Shown in pieces: positions 33,495 to 44,774 of a stretch of 64,000 bases of DNA. A model generated the notes under the pieces. The model made no database searches. It was not told the origin of the DNA and saw nothing but the letters and a program-made list of their open reading frames with translations. How positions within the stretch are numbered: the first letter of the stretch is position 1; every line of letters starts with the position of its first letter. Source of the stretch: Apoda limacodes (taxonomy: Eukaryota; Arthropoda; Insecta; Lepidoptera; Limacodidae). Made by a program: the position numbers and the translations under genes. Location of the stretch: NCBI GenBank assembly GCA_946406115.1, contig OX291550.1, forward strand, positions 3,586,803-3,650,802. The letters run 5' to 3'.

Positions 33495-33851
33495 GAGAAT
33501 ACACTTCGCAGCGCCTTACGAATTTTTCACTTATTTTTGACACTTGTTGATCAAACACCACGAAATTTTGAAGACATGTTCTAGTAATAAACATATATAA
33601 AATTTTAAGTGCCAGTTTTCTATAAAATTTTATAGTGCAAAAGTTATACAGGATTCTAGTTTTTCATACAAACGGTTTTAAAAAAGATTTTTAGTTAATA
33701 GAACGTTTTACAAGATTTTGGAAAAACCACAGACGAGTATTCGGCTTGGGATTATGACTGAGAAATTTCACAGTGATTGATCAGTAAATGTCAAAAACAA
33801 ATGAGAAATTCGTTTGTTCATAATCTTCGAGGCGCCGCGAAGTGTATCCTC
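33495..33851. mobile_element. MITE with 21-bp terminal inverted repeats and TTAA target duplication
   Basis: The left end gagaatacacttcgcagcgcc matches the complement of the right end (gaggatacacttcgcggcgcc) at 19 of 21 positions. TTAA lies directly outside both ends (33491-33494 and 33852-33855). TTAA duplication is the hallmark of piggyBac-type transposition, though these ends do not begin with the usual CCC. At 357 bp it has no ORF, so it must have been mobilised in trans. Confidence 0.75.
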
Positions 33852-33855
33852 TTAA

Positions 33856-34765
33856 AAGTATTGAAATACACTATCAGCCTCAGCACGTGCAAGAGCTAGC
33901 CGAAAAAATATAATGACGCCTAGCGGTGTAAAGAGGAGGCTATGGGCTACGCACAGGTAGCCCAACGCCCAGCGCCCTGTGAGCGAGACGGTTTCAAAAG
34001 TGTCACAAAGCTGGCAAGGCACATGGAAATAATGTATGACGGAGAATCGCTTGAGAACAGCTCGACCATTTGGCTGACTTATTTTTGTTGTGTTCGTAAT
34101 TATCAAAACAAGGTTTGCATGAAAGAAAAAATCCAGTCAAGTGCGACTCGAACTCGGGCACGAAGGGTAAACATTTCATCCAATTATTGTTGTTGTGCGC
34201 CGGAGACCTTTTGGCTCTTAAGGGCCACTTCCTATAAGTTTCACTTCCCGAAACATCTACTTCCCAAAACGTTCACTTCCCATAAGGTTCACTTCCCGAA
34301 ACATCTACTTCCCAAAACGTCCACTTCACTCCCATATCACACTCCCTTATGAGGGTAGGCCGTGCCCCAACAGTGGGTACGTATAAAGGCTGGAGAGAGT
34401 GTGTGAGTATGTCTTGCACTTGTTAAGAATAAAAAAGATATTTTTAAAATTTTGTAGGTTTCCATACCTAAAAATGAAAAAAGAACCCTTATAGGATCAC
34501 TTTGTTGTTTGTCTGTCTGTCAAGACCCTTTTTTTTTAGAAAAGCGTGAAGGTATCAAGTCAAAATTAATATCAAATACTAAGGTCTGCGGTACCTTGAA
34601 GTAGTAAAAAAATTGGCCTTATTTTTAAATGCGTTGATTAACAACCTATGACGTACTTACCGTTGACCTATTCAAAGAATACTGTTATATAACTTTGCGT
34701 TTCAAAAGTGTTTGTAAAGTCCTAATTAGAATAAAAAAAAATGACTGAATTTGACGTAGAAGCAT
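33856..34765. other. Intergenic with a short 'acttccc' repeat tract
   Basis: At 34222-34330 a 47-bp unit ('cacttcccgaaacatctact', 'tcccaaaacgttcacttccc', 'ataaggtt') occurs about twice. A degraded 'ggttccgtaccc'-type repeat lies near 34460-34560. No gene is seen. Confidence 0.5.
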
Positions 34766-35718
34766 GAAATTTCCTCTTGTTGCAGTAGTCCGGTTGTTAG
34801 TCCGGTTGACCAAACTACTGAAACTTTGAAGTTGCAATAGTTCGGTTGTGACAAAGCACCGAACTATTGATAACCTTTTTAGTAGCAACAGTCCGGTTAG
34901 TTAATAATTTAAACAAAATATATTTACAAACTATTTTATATTCAAAAAAAAGATCCAGTGATAATATAACATTATTTTAGCAAAATTAACGTTATCTTAA
35001 AAAAACAAATGAGTGTCGTAAAACAAATGAATGAAAATTTTTATTATCATAAAAACCCTTTTTGGAAACTTTTCTTTAATTTTTTTTTATTATCAATTTT
35101 TAATCATAAGTAAAAAAAATTTTTTTTTTTTCGGTTAAGTTAGTCTTAATCGGTAAAACCATATATTTTTTATCACACTTGCTTGTAAGAAACAAAAACT
35201 TTTCTTTTTTGGGCCTATTTAGTTTGACAGGTCTAAAAATTTACAAAGAAAGAGCCCGTGTGAGCAATTACGGTTTTGCCTGCCCAAAATAACTCTGCTT
35301 ACAAGCAAGTGTGATAAAAATATATGGTTTTAACGATTAAGACTAACTTAACCGAAAAAAAAATAATTTTTTTTTTACTTATGATTAAAAATTGATAATG
35401 ATAAAAAAATAATTAAAGAAAAGTTTTCAAAAAAGGGTTTTTATGATAAAAAAAAAATGTCATTTATTTGTTTTTCGACACTCATTTGTTTTTTTTAAGA
35501 TAACGTTAATTTTGCTAAAAAAAAGGGTTATATTATCACTGGATCTTTTTTTTTAATATAAAATAGTTTGTAAATATATTTGTTTAAATTATTAACTAAC
35601 CGGACTGTTGCTACTAAAAAGGTATCAATAGTTCGGTGCTTTGTCACAACCGAACTATTGCAACTTCACAGTTTCAGTAGTTCGGTCAACCGGACTACTG
35701 CTACAAGAGGTGAAATTT
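34766..35718. mobile_element. Fold-back element with long inverted repeats
   Basis: Two arms of about 430 bp are inverted copies of each other around a centre of roughly 90 bp (about 35205-35295). Outer ends are 'cctcttgttgcagtagtccg' and 'cggactactgctacaagagg'. Inside each arm 'aatagttcggttgtgac' and its palindromic neighbour 'accgaactatt' recur. The right arm lacks a short 'gttagtccg' duplication seen in the left. There is no coding capacity. This is a non-autonomous DNA element. Confidence 0.85.
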
Positions 35719-37059
35719 GTCAAGCAAGGTCACAAATATAGAATAAAATCCAAAAAAATATTATAAACTTGTAAGACTTGAGCTCATGATGAAAGAACTA
35801 TCTACATATAATACGTTTGTCAGACTGGTTTACCGGTTTTTTTTGTTCACCTAATTTTTTTCTATTTTTAAATTTATCAATTACTTAGGCTGGGTCGCAC
35901 CAACTAACTATAACGATAACAAAAGGCTGACGGCTCGTCGAATAGTCGGTTAAGCAAAAAATGGAGTGCATCATTTGAGAATTGTTAAAATACGTCATAA
36001 CTTCAACGTTAACAATAATCAGCCGAAAAGGACTGGTTATAGTTAAAGTTACAATTGACAAGCCGTTAAATGATCAAAAAATGGGGTTATTTATGTGAAA
36101 TACAAAAAAATAATTTACCTGGTGTTTTGAATATTATGTAGGTAGCATTGCAGTAATTTTGTACTTCTCTGCACCACGTCATTTTTGCGTAAAAAATTTA
36201 ATGGATGAAGATGCATCCCCTGAAACCTAAATGGAATGCAGAAATCGGCGGCTTATTGGTTGGCACAGGCCTCTTCTTTGGAGAAGGAAAACTTAGGAGT
36301 TTTCAAGCTGCCCATCTGACTTAGTTCAAAAACGACTGTCTGTCAGATGTCAACATGCAAATGACCTTACTAGCTTTTGCTCGCGGATACGTCCGCGCTA
36401 AATCTTGTTATTGGCGAGTCATTCTTACGTCAACTTCTTGCTTATAGATGATTATAGTAAAGATGTTCGATTTATCTGTGGCTATTAGTTACAGCTACAG
36501 ATTATTTTTGCGGGTTTTTTTGAGTTTTCCGGGATAAAATGTAGCCACTTTATTAATTCAGGATTATTTTATTAATAAAGCAGTAAAACACATTAACTCA
36601 CAACTTTTCACAACACGCATTTCTTTATAAGAAGGTTAAAGTATATAATTATGCACCATCTTCCTAAGTGTTAAGGTGCTATATGTTGTTCATATGCTGT
36701 TGGACGACTATTGACTATAATGTCCCTGATGCAAGGGTAGAACGATAGCACTGTTGGAGGTGCGCTGTGGGTATCTAAAACAACTAATAAGGAAGTTGTT
36801 TACCAATAGGTCTACCTAGGTAAAACAATCCAACCATAAAATAATGTTGGTAAGAAAACTTATGAATTACCAGTTAGGCTGGGCAGCATTTGGGAAGCAT
36901 AAAATTTTTAATCTTTGGAAGAAAATATCTCACAAAGTAAGCAGCTGAGAGAAAACATTATTTTTGGATCTTATAGGAATTTTCGAAGACCCAAACGACG
37001 ACACCCTACACAATGCGGTGCGCTAAAGATACATTTTTCAATTCCAAGCTCTATGTCAC
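35719..37059. other. Intergenic, repeat fragments
   Basis: A segment at 35888-36070 ('aggctgggtcgcaccaacta') resembles a lepidopteran MITE, and 36380-36545 resembles the RTE-tail repeat ('agcttttgctcgcggatacg'). No gene is supported. Confidence 0.4.
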
Positions 37060-37210
37060 ATTTCCAGAACACACCTCTTACCATCCCAGCATTGAGATCC
37101 TTGGTGTTAACATCTCCAGCAATATTCAGTTCCGAAATTAATTAGAAGATAAGGTAAAGCTGGCGTCCAAGAAACTCGGAGTACTTAACAGAGCGAAGTA
37201 GTGCTTCACC
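37060..37210 (+). mobile_element. Jockey/CR1-group LINE fragment
   Basis: Decayed frames give EILGVNISSNIQFRN and KLASKKLGVLNRAK, matching the LINE at 16730. It joins a BEL remnant at about 37210, so one element inserted in, or recombined with, the other. Confidence 0.75.
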
Positions 37211-37214
37211 TCAG

Positions 37215-38540
37215 GAAAAAGGACAAGAGGACAAGGACCCTCCACTTTCAAACAGATTCGCTGTTGAGTAGGTTGAAAAATTGGTCGGCGTGATTGGCTT
37301 GATTTACCGACTTATCAACAATGCCCGTCGACCTCCGATTCGGGATTCTGAACTAGTCTTATCGCCGTCAGTAAACAAGGGCTCCATATCTCAGTGCGAG
37401 TTGTACAATGATAGCACTATGGGAGTATGATAGGGGATCTTCAAGCTGGTCATTCCAAGATTAAGCCATTTCTCGATGATCGCGGACTTATTCGTGTAGG
37501 TGGCCGCTTACGTCATGCAAACCTGCCTTATGGAGCTCGGCATCCGCTACTTTTGCCTAAGGATAGCTACTTGACCTTGATGTTGATTCAGGACCGCCAT
37601 TTGAAAAACTCAGCAGTCTTCTTGCCATACTCCAACGAGTCACTCGCGTCTTTTCTAATTCTGATTTCGCAGGTTCCTTTAACATTAAGACTTCTACCTT
37701 GCGCAACGCCAGGGTGGTCAAAGCATACTTTTGCGTATTTGTATGTCTTGTTACGAAATCTACTCCCCCTCCAATGAAGGTTTCATTGCCTGCCTTTCTC
37801 GCTTGCGTAGCCACCGTGGAATGCCAAATATCATCCGTTCGGATTGCGGTACCAAGGGTGCTGATCGGTATCTTCGAGAAGTCCACAAGTTCTTTGTTGC
37901 AAATCAGCAGGGCATAGGACACACCTTTTCCGCAAGGGAATTAAGTGAATTTCCGATCCCCCAGCATATCTTTCTTGGGGCGGATTTCCCGAAGCGGTGG
38001 TAAGGTAGCAGAGACTCATCTTTGCCGAGTTGTCAGCGTGTCTTACTTCCAAGGAGCTTTCTATAGTCTTTTGTAAAATTGAGGCGTTGCTCAACTCGAG
38101 GCCCCTCTGCCCGATTTCTCCGGACCCGAATGCTCTGGAGGTGTTGACTCCTGGTCATTTTTGGTGGGTGGGCCCTTGACGGCCTTTCCCGAATATCCCT
38201 TTTTAAATACTCCTCAAACTCAACCATTTGGCATGGCTTGAACTGCTGCAGCGGATGTCTCAGAGCTTTTGGAAAAGGTTTTCTCTCGAGTATCTTCATC
38301 TTCTGCAGCAGCAAGTGCGTTGGTTGGATAAGACTGTACCCCCCAAAGTAGGTGATCTTGTCTTGGTCAATGAGATGAAACCTCTTCTCTGGAGGCATGG
38401 TCGCATCCTACGACTCTTCCCTGTTTTGGATGGCGTACATCGATTCTAACGAGAGCTGTTGCCACTCTGTCGAGATTGCCGATTTTTAGGGTAAACAGTG
38501 TCTCAGTCAGTCCCGATCTACCAGGGGTGGGGGATTGTTT
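37215..38540 (+). pseudogene. Decayed BEL/Pao integrase region
   Basis: Frames in series give GVIGLIYRLINNARRPPIRD (linker before integrase), LIRVGGRLRHANLPYGARHP, then AYFCVFVCLV and, after shifts, NIIRSDCGTKGADRYLREV, and at the end FWKRFSLEYLHLLQQQVRW with KVGDLVLVNE. This is the order expected of a BEL integrase and its C-terminal tail. Zinc-finger and first-Asp segments are eroded. A purine tract (about 38523-38533) followed by 'tgtttcgtcccg' could be the polypurine tract and the start of a 3' LTR. It belongs to a different BEL lineage from the 19-24 kb element. Confidence 0.75.
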
Positions 38541-39270
38541 CGTCCCGTTGTAGATAGCAACTTTCTGCAACGCACTACAAAACTAACGCAACCTTTCGTT
38601 TTCTGAAAATACTCTGTGGTTGTCAGTTTTGTAGTCTATTAAAATATAACCTATTGTAAAAACAAAGTTCGTGCCTATTTCACTTATAATTAAATTCGGA
38701 TTACGCTTATAGTTAAGTACTACTGCGTCAGCGTCAGATCAACATTTTTTGTGTATGTGCCAGTGACCGTCAAGTGAGGACAACAACTTACAAAAGGGAA
38801 GTTAACTTTTATATATTTTGATTTAAGGTTTTAGATCCTGTCCATATTTGTTATGTCCTTTCATATTAATTTAATAAGTTGTAATTTAAGGCTCCCTTAG
38901 GTCCGCCTAGAGGATATTAGGACAGAAAGACGTCGTCCATGTAGGTACAATATCCTACCAATTTTAGGTAAGCAATACTTAAAGTTTTTAATCATAATTG
39001 GGTTGCGCTTTACTCATCATTTTGGACGAAATAAGAACAACTACGGCAATTTAAAATATGTAAAATAATTTTTTGTGATAAAGAAAATTTTTTTTTTTAA
39101 GTAGCGCATTAGCTATTACAATACATATACATGTTAGTTGTAGATAGCATTTCGTCGAAAAGCGGCTTCTAGCGACAAAATACTCAACGGCAGATCAAAA
39201 GTACAGAAAAGTTTGTTGCTACTGTGGCAATAGCTAGCTACTGTAAGCCACGCTTGCAGGGATGGGAAAA
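38541..39270. other. Possible BEL 3' LTR start, then unrecognised DNA
   Basis: The segment starts with the possible LTR 'tgtttcgtcccg', but no matching LTR or end was found within the window. The remainder is AT-rich. Confidence 0.35.
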
Positions 39271-39274
39271 TTAT

Positions 39275-39808
39275 TCGAAAGATGTCGTCCAAAAAACTAG
39301 GTGTACTCAACAGAGTGAGGCAGAACTTCACGTCGGGGCAGAGTATACCAGTCGCAAGTTCGGGCCATCTCTGGGTGGGTGCACCTGGATACCAGCTTAG
39401 CTCTTTTGAATCGGTTCAACGGTGTGTTCTACCGTTTGTACAATGGGATGTGTTCTGAGAAAATGGTCGAAATGATGCCCACGGCTACATTCTACCATCG
39501 CACCGCTCGCCATCGGCAGGGAATTCATTCTCACACTTTAGAACCAATATGGTCGCGTACAGTGCAGTTTCAGAGAAACTTCCTTCCGTGAACGCTTGGC
39601 TTGTGGAATGAGCTCCCTGCCTAGGTTTTTTCTAAGGACTACGGTATGGGGTGCTTCAAGAGAGAAGTTATTGGATTTTTGAAGGGTCGGCAACGCGCGA
39701 GTGATAGCCCTGGTGTTACAAGTGTCCATAGGCTACGGTGACCGCTTACCATCAGGCGGACCGTATGCTTGTTTGCCACCTTGGTGGTATAAAAAAAAAA
39801 AAAAAAAA
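39275..39808 (+). mobile_element. Decayed jockey/CR1-group LINE 3' end
   Basis: Frames give SKKLGVLNRVRQNFTSGQ, YRLYNGMCSEKMVEMMPTAT and FLKGRQRASDSPGVTSVHRL, followed by the 3' UTR 'accatcaggcggaccgtatg' and an A-run of 19. Compared with the 16730 copy it has an internal deletion of about 100 bp and premature stops. Confidence 0.85.
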
Positions 39809-40480
39809 ACCAAACATTAGACGAGGAAAAAGTTAAGTTTGTAACCTATAGGATATGATTGTATTATATGGTATATGTCCCCTGCTGTATGGATGGACCG
39901 ACACCCCGAAGTATCTGGACGAGAACAGTAAATATGCTAAAACACATTTTAATGAATAGTATCATTTGTTCACAGCACGTAACACTACTACCGTATTAAC
40001 AGAAATACATGTTAATTCACATTTGTGATGTTTCATGTAATATACAGTTGAGTAAAGATAATTTAGAACTTTTAGAGCACACTGAAATAAGTTCAGTTCA
40101 TTTCAGTTTCTTTGTCGAAAATAGCAAAAATTTTTCGATAACATACCATAGAATGAAATTTATAAACTGATAAATAGTGATTAACAAAGACTTGCATGAT
40201 GATCAGAGAAGATAATCTGAAACAGTAGTGGGTAGTGTCGTCAGTTAAATGCCACTGAGGAAGTTAGAAAGTTTAAACTAAGATCTAGGACGCGCCTGCT
40301 AGACATACAGACCAACGATCTAAAAAAGGTAAGGAAGAGGGGTTTAGGGAATAAAGTGGAGGTGGTGATAGTAAGGTTTGCAGAAGACAAGGAAATAGGT
40401 TAGTAAAATTAGTGTTTGCTGCTTCTATTATTGTTATGGTAGGTTATAAATAAATTTACTCTTCTTAATATTTTTTCTAA
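39809..40480. other. Intergenic AT-rich DNA
   Basis: Nothing recognisable. The final part is probably the 3' UTR of the minus-strand gene that follows. Confidence 0.4.
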
Positions 40481-40481
40481 A

Positions 40482-40491
40482 ATAATTCTTT
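40482..40491 (-). promoter_or_regulatory. Probable poly(A) signal of the 41-kb gene
   Basis: The minus strand reads AATAAA here, about 130 bp after the stop codon. A second AATAAA overlaps the stop codon itself at about 40617-40622. Confidence 0.45.
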
Positions 40492-40619
40492 ATTTTACGT
40501 AGGTCGGTAATTTACGATAATTCACTGGCAATACTTTACTGGTTCACGTTCATGTACCTACCACGATTCATTGTCTAAAATGCAAATTTGATGATTTTAT
40601 ATACGCTACTTCAGAGTTT

Positions 40620-41795
40620 TTATTTTTCTATATTTTGATGTCTATCATACAAGCCGGAATATACGCGGTGGCTGTTGGTTCTCATCCTCGTGTTACTGTC
40701 AGGTGTCAACCCAAAGGCTTCATCGTAAAATTCTATGGTTTTAACTTTTGGCCGAAAATATGTGTTTATGTCTGCTCTTCTTCTTCTGAACATGTTAGTA
40801 TACTCTGGCTGCTGGCAGTACGAGATGCTATCGTGGCGGGGATTTTTAAATTCTTTGAAACGGGTATAAGACAGTTTAAGAGAATTGGTAAGAAATTTAA
40901 AATTTATTCCAGAGGGCCGTTGAAGATTTTGATTTGCTTTAGTAGTGTAACTGTTATCAAATCTCATGAGCTGACCCCAAAATGCTTTCATTTGACACAT
41001 GGGTTGGTTGTATGAGAACACGTTAGGTTTTGGAACAGAAGAACCCGTACGTCTGTTGGGCTGTGCTGGCAGCATTTGAGTATCACAGAGGGGTAGACAA
41101 CTTGTATTAACAGATGAATCAGTAAAATTATGAAAATTCTTATTCCTAAATTGTTGCACGTGAGATGGTGAGTTTTGTGGTTCATAAGATTTGGGCGTAT
41201 AAAATGCACTTCGGAAATTTCTATTTTTAAATTGATACCCATTCTGATTACTATAGCATCCTGTTAAAATTGACTTTGACGAACATTGAGTTTGTATACT
41301 TTTACATGAATTTCGTTTAAAAAACTGTTCGTTAAAATTTCTCATGTTTAATGGTTTGTTTTTGGTTTCATATCTGTGCATATAACATGGTGACTCTGTA
41401 TATAAACCAGTTTGGTTTTGTTTATTACAAAACTCATATGTGTGTGTAGGTGTACAAAAGATATTCTTTGACTTGTACGAAGAAAATTTTTGACTATTTC
41501 TCGAAGTTGTACATGGTCTGTTGCAATCTGACACATTGTTGTTGTGCAATGTTTGGCCATTCATTGTATAATTGTGATCAAACGTTTCAGCACTTTGTGC
41601 TACATCTGCATAGGTACCGTTGTTTTGATTTATGTTTTGTTGTATTGAGTATCGATTACTATATTCATCAAATAAATTATTCTTTGAGTGACTTTTAATA
41701 TTTAAGTTTTCATCTTCTTCTAGACTGCGACATGTGCAGGTGTGGTGTTCGTCGCGTATGGCTACCGAGACATCTCGCATCATCCGGGTACACAT
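40620..41795 (-). CDS. Asn/Ser/Gln-rich basic protein, 391 codons, function unknown
   Basis: A continuous frame from ATG 41793-41795 to the stop at 40620-40622. An in-frame TAA lies a few codons upstream, so this ATG is the natural start unless an upstream exon is spliced in. The product is Asn/Ser/Gln/Phe-rich, carries about a dozen scattered Cys and is basic. A short amphipathic segment (CQMKAFWGQLMRF) lies in the middle. An Arg cluster (FRRRRADINTYF) precedes a more ordered, acidic-aromatic C-terminus (VKTIEFYDEAFGLTPDSN). There is no signal peptide or membrane helix, and no known domain. It has no frameshift or stop, which is notable among so many dead elements and suggests selection. Composition recalls the ORFs at 12.5, 26 and 30 kb. 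Confidence 0.62.
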   Translation of the reverse strand: MCTRMMRDVSVAIRDEHHTCTCRSLEEDENLNIKSHSKNNLFDEYSNRYSIQQNINQNNGTYADVAQSAETFDHNYTMNGQTLHNNNVSDCNRPCTTSRNSQKFSSYKSKNIFCTPTHTYEFCNKQNQTGLYTESPCYMHRYETKNKPLNMRNFNEQFFKRNSCKSIQTQCSSKSILTGCYSNQNGYQFKNRNFRSAFYTPKSYEPQNSPSHVQQFRNKNFHNFTDSSVNTSCLPLCDTQMLPAQPNRRTGSSVPKPNVFSYNQPMCQMKAFWGQLMRFDNSYTTKANQNLQRPSGINFKFLTNSLKLSYTRFKEFKNPRHDSISYCQQPEYTNMFRRRRADINTYFRPKVKTIEFYDEAFGLTPDSNTRMRTNSHRVYSGLYDRHQNIEK

Positions 41796-42458
41796 TTTGT
41801 CTACAATTTATTCTGTACCATATTTTCAAATGTGACTGCAACAATCTCCTTTTTTTTATAAAATACTTAGAGTCATTAATTTACGGAGTATATTTTTTGG
41901 TTTTTAAATATCTGAAAAATAAAAACACAAGTATAATGAGTTATTTCGATTTTGGTACTATTATTGGACATTATTATGCTGGTTTCTAACTGCCAATTTA
42001 GGTAGCACTTTGGTCTGTGTTACGGAAAACTGTGGCCTTAACAGGAACACCAGTAGCTTATACTCGCATTTTTTTGCTTTAAGTTTGTGTGAGTATTTAA
42101 ATTTTGCTATTAAAATAAGTATTCAATCATATTGTATGTTATTGTCTGAGTAAACAGTTCGACTCAGTCCGGCGTCACTTCATAGAAAAAACAATCGTAT
42201 GAAGCCATGACACAACGTTTTACCAATAAGAAAGAAAGTATTATCCTACTAAATACAGAATCTATTTTTGAAAACATCCTGTTTGACTTAGCAGGTATTT
42301 ATTATTTGGACACATTAAAACATATATTTGTCGTGTTGCCAACTCTACCGTCGTTTATGAACTGTCAGTGTTGTTTGTTTACAAACACTTTCAAATATCT
42401 TTTTATTCGTGAAATTTTAGTTTTTTATTAGGTTTTAATCTCTTTGGTGTTAATAAAT
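41796..42458. other. 5' flank of the 41-kb gene
   Basis: The divergent segment between the minus-strand ORF and the possible plus-strand exon at 42459. No TATA box or initiator can be pointed to with confidence. Confidence 0.35.
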
Positions 42459-42551
42459 ATGAATCGCAAGCCAAGACGCAGGTGCGAGGTGTGTTATGTG
42501 TCGAAGAAAAACAGTGACATATTTAGCCAGATTTCCGTTAGACGTAGATCG
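42459..42551 (+). other. Possible first coding exon (basic, CxxC)
   Basis: An ATG at 42459 opens 31 codons (MNRKPRRRCEVCYVSKKNSD then IFSQISVRRRS) that end exactly at a consensus donor (g|gtatgt, phase 0). A CxxC near a basic N-terminus recalls the start of THAP-type zinc fingers, but no histidine partner or downstream exon was found. Chance remains likely. Confidence 0.22.
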
Positions 42552-43157
42552 GTATGTAATTACATTGTTTGGTTACTGTCTTACGAATTTAATCTATATA
42601 TAATTTCAATTTATATCTTTAAAAGCAATAAGTATTTCGTTTAGAAAGTAAAATTTTAAATTTAACAAAGAGACTATAATCATATTTAACTTATTATTAA
42701 GGCCAGCCGCAAATTGCGAAAAATGACCGATAGAAAATTTTTTGAGCGCGCCACGCACACGCCCCGGGCCGAACCCGCACAAAGGTCAGGTCGGCGATTC
42801 GGCGTCCAGGAACCTTATTAGGAACAGTCTCGAGCTATTCGGAATCTGAAATTCGTGCCTAAAATGTATGGATCACTCCGCAACGGAGTATTTGATTGAG
42901 CCGAACTTTGGGGGTTTTCCCGTTCGTCCAACTATTATGTGCAACTGGTTGTGCGAACAAAGTTTTTTTCCCCGTGGACCAAATAAATAGTTGAACGTTA
43001 GAAAATCAAAATTTTTAAGTGCCCTTCGTACAACTGCATGGCCAGTTGAACCACTGCCCCAAAATGATAATATTAAGGCTTTTAACCGACTTTAAAAAAG
43101 GAAATTCTCAAATGAGGTTTTCATGAAGCTTCTATAATGAACTTAACACTATTTCTA
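42552..43157. other. Left flank of the gypsy element
   Basis: A GC-richer patch (42705-43080) is probably an old transposon fragment. It ends with a copy of the 'ttttaaccgacttt' repeat next to the LTR. Confidence 0.4.
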
Positions 43158-43634
43158 TGTAACGTGGCCCGCTGAGCGACCACGACCGGAGCGCGTGATC
43201 ATCACCTGAAGCGGACGCACAAAGCACATGACTTGGCTTGGGGTTGGCTTGGAGTGATACCTACCCCTAATCAACCCTTATCCCGATAGGAATCTCTCCC
43301 CAGCAACCAGGACTGACTTCGGGCTGGCTTGGAGTGATACCTACCCCCAATCAGAGAAGACACCCCCTAGACCCCCTACTTCCCTGTACTTCCCCTTTCT
43401 CGCGAGTAGGCGCGTGGTGTCCCGTAGAATAAGATTAGATTTAAGCAGCATTGTTATTTAAGGATTGATGAATAATAAAACCGCTAAACTATATTACTAA
43501 GAAAACCGTACGTTTCAATTTACTTTACCCCGAGCGAACCTAAAATAAAACAACCCTCTACACCCTCAGTGCAAGGGCTGAATGTGACAGTAATGCTTAT
43601 AGCCTAGCCGGGCCCCTGAAAGCACTACGTCACA
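43158..43634 (+). repeat. Gypsy 5' LTR, internally deleted
   Basis: Compared with the 3' LTR it lacks about 225 bp that include the duplicated TATA box, plus one 80-bp repeat. About 1.7 copies of the 80-bp unit remain (43223-43353). Confidence 0.9.
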
Positions 43635-43636
43635 TT

Positions 43637-43649
43637 TGGCGCTCAACGT
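43637..43649 (+). other. Gypsy primer-binding site, tRNA-Lys type
   Basis: tggcgctcaacgt lies two bases inside the 5' LTR. It differs by one base from the tggcgcccaacgt of gypsy-type elements primed by tRNA-Lys (CUU). Beyond 13 nt the match is lost. Confidence 0.65.
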
Positions 43650-43959
43650 AAAAACCCACATCACTCGGAATATAACTAAAATAAATAAGCTTTGATATAT
43701 ATATTAGATACATAAAAAAATAAACACAAGAAATACAAAAAAAAACCCGGGATAAGAATAAATGTCGTCGTGGATATACAAATTCTGAAAACCAGATTTA
43801 ATAAATATATCCGATAAATTCAACCTACCGTGCAAAAATTTAACCGTGGAGGAACTTAGAAAAAATATAACCAAATATATAAGAGAAAACAAAATCCCTG
43901 AAGAAAATTTCATAGAAGAAGCCAGAAAAATGCCGAAAGATTTAGAAAACCCATAAAAA

Positions 43960-44774
43960 ATATGGGCGAGATAATAAAAATTACCTCAAATTGGCCATTA
44001 TCCTACAACATCGGGGAAGATCCCATCGAATTTTTAAAATTTTTTTAAGAACTCTTGTCAACAACGGAAGTAAATAGGGACAAACTAATCAAAATAATTC
44101 CGAAATTCTTTAAAGAAAAAGCATCGCTATGGTTCCGAAACAACGAAGCTTCATGGGAGACTATAAACGATTTTATAGAAGACTTTAAATGTGCTTCTAC
44201 CCAAAGAATTACGAAACCAAGTAGTTAGAGAAAATAATTGCAAGGAAACAAACAGACAACGAGAACTTCATGATATACTTAACAGATATCCAAACGCTCA
44301 TAAAACGTCATGGGAAACTATCAGAAACTGAAAAAAATGAAAGGATATATGATAACATGAACGCCAACTATAAATACTACATAAAAAGAAAAGAATTTAC
44401 AACCACAGGACAACTGATTAAACTAACCAACGACTTCGAGAATATAGGTGAAGAACGCTTTAAAAGTTTTTGTCAGACAACGTTACACAGAAAACCTCAA
44501 CAGCAATACAAAAGAGAAACTTCGAAAAATACACGAAAAATATAACCCACAAAACTTTTGCTGGAATTGCGGCAAACAAGGACATCTATCCAAACTGTGC
44601 AGGAACGAAAAGAAGTTATTCTGTAGCAGTTGTGGAAAAATAGGAGTATTAAGTAGAAATTGTTGCAAAACAAATATAAATAAAAAAACCATTAGAAACT
44701 TATACCACGGAGAACCAAATGATCAAAGACAACAGACCCTTCAAACAAGTGGAAATCTGGGGAGACACATATAA
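43960..44774 (+). pseudogene. Gypsy gag with zinc knuckles
   Basis: Shifting frames give WPLSYNIGEDPIEFLKFF, then SLWFRNNEASWETINDFIED, FYPKNYETK and MIYLTDIQTLIKRHGKL, a capsid-like series of the type used by many arthropod gypsy elements. The last frame carries a good CCHC knuckle (CWNCGKQGHLSKLC) and a second with His replaced by Val (CSSCGKIGVLSRNC). A TAA at 44046-44048 and at least two frameshifts break it. Confidence 0.75.
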
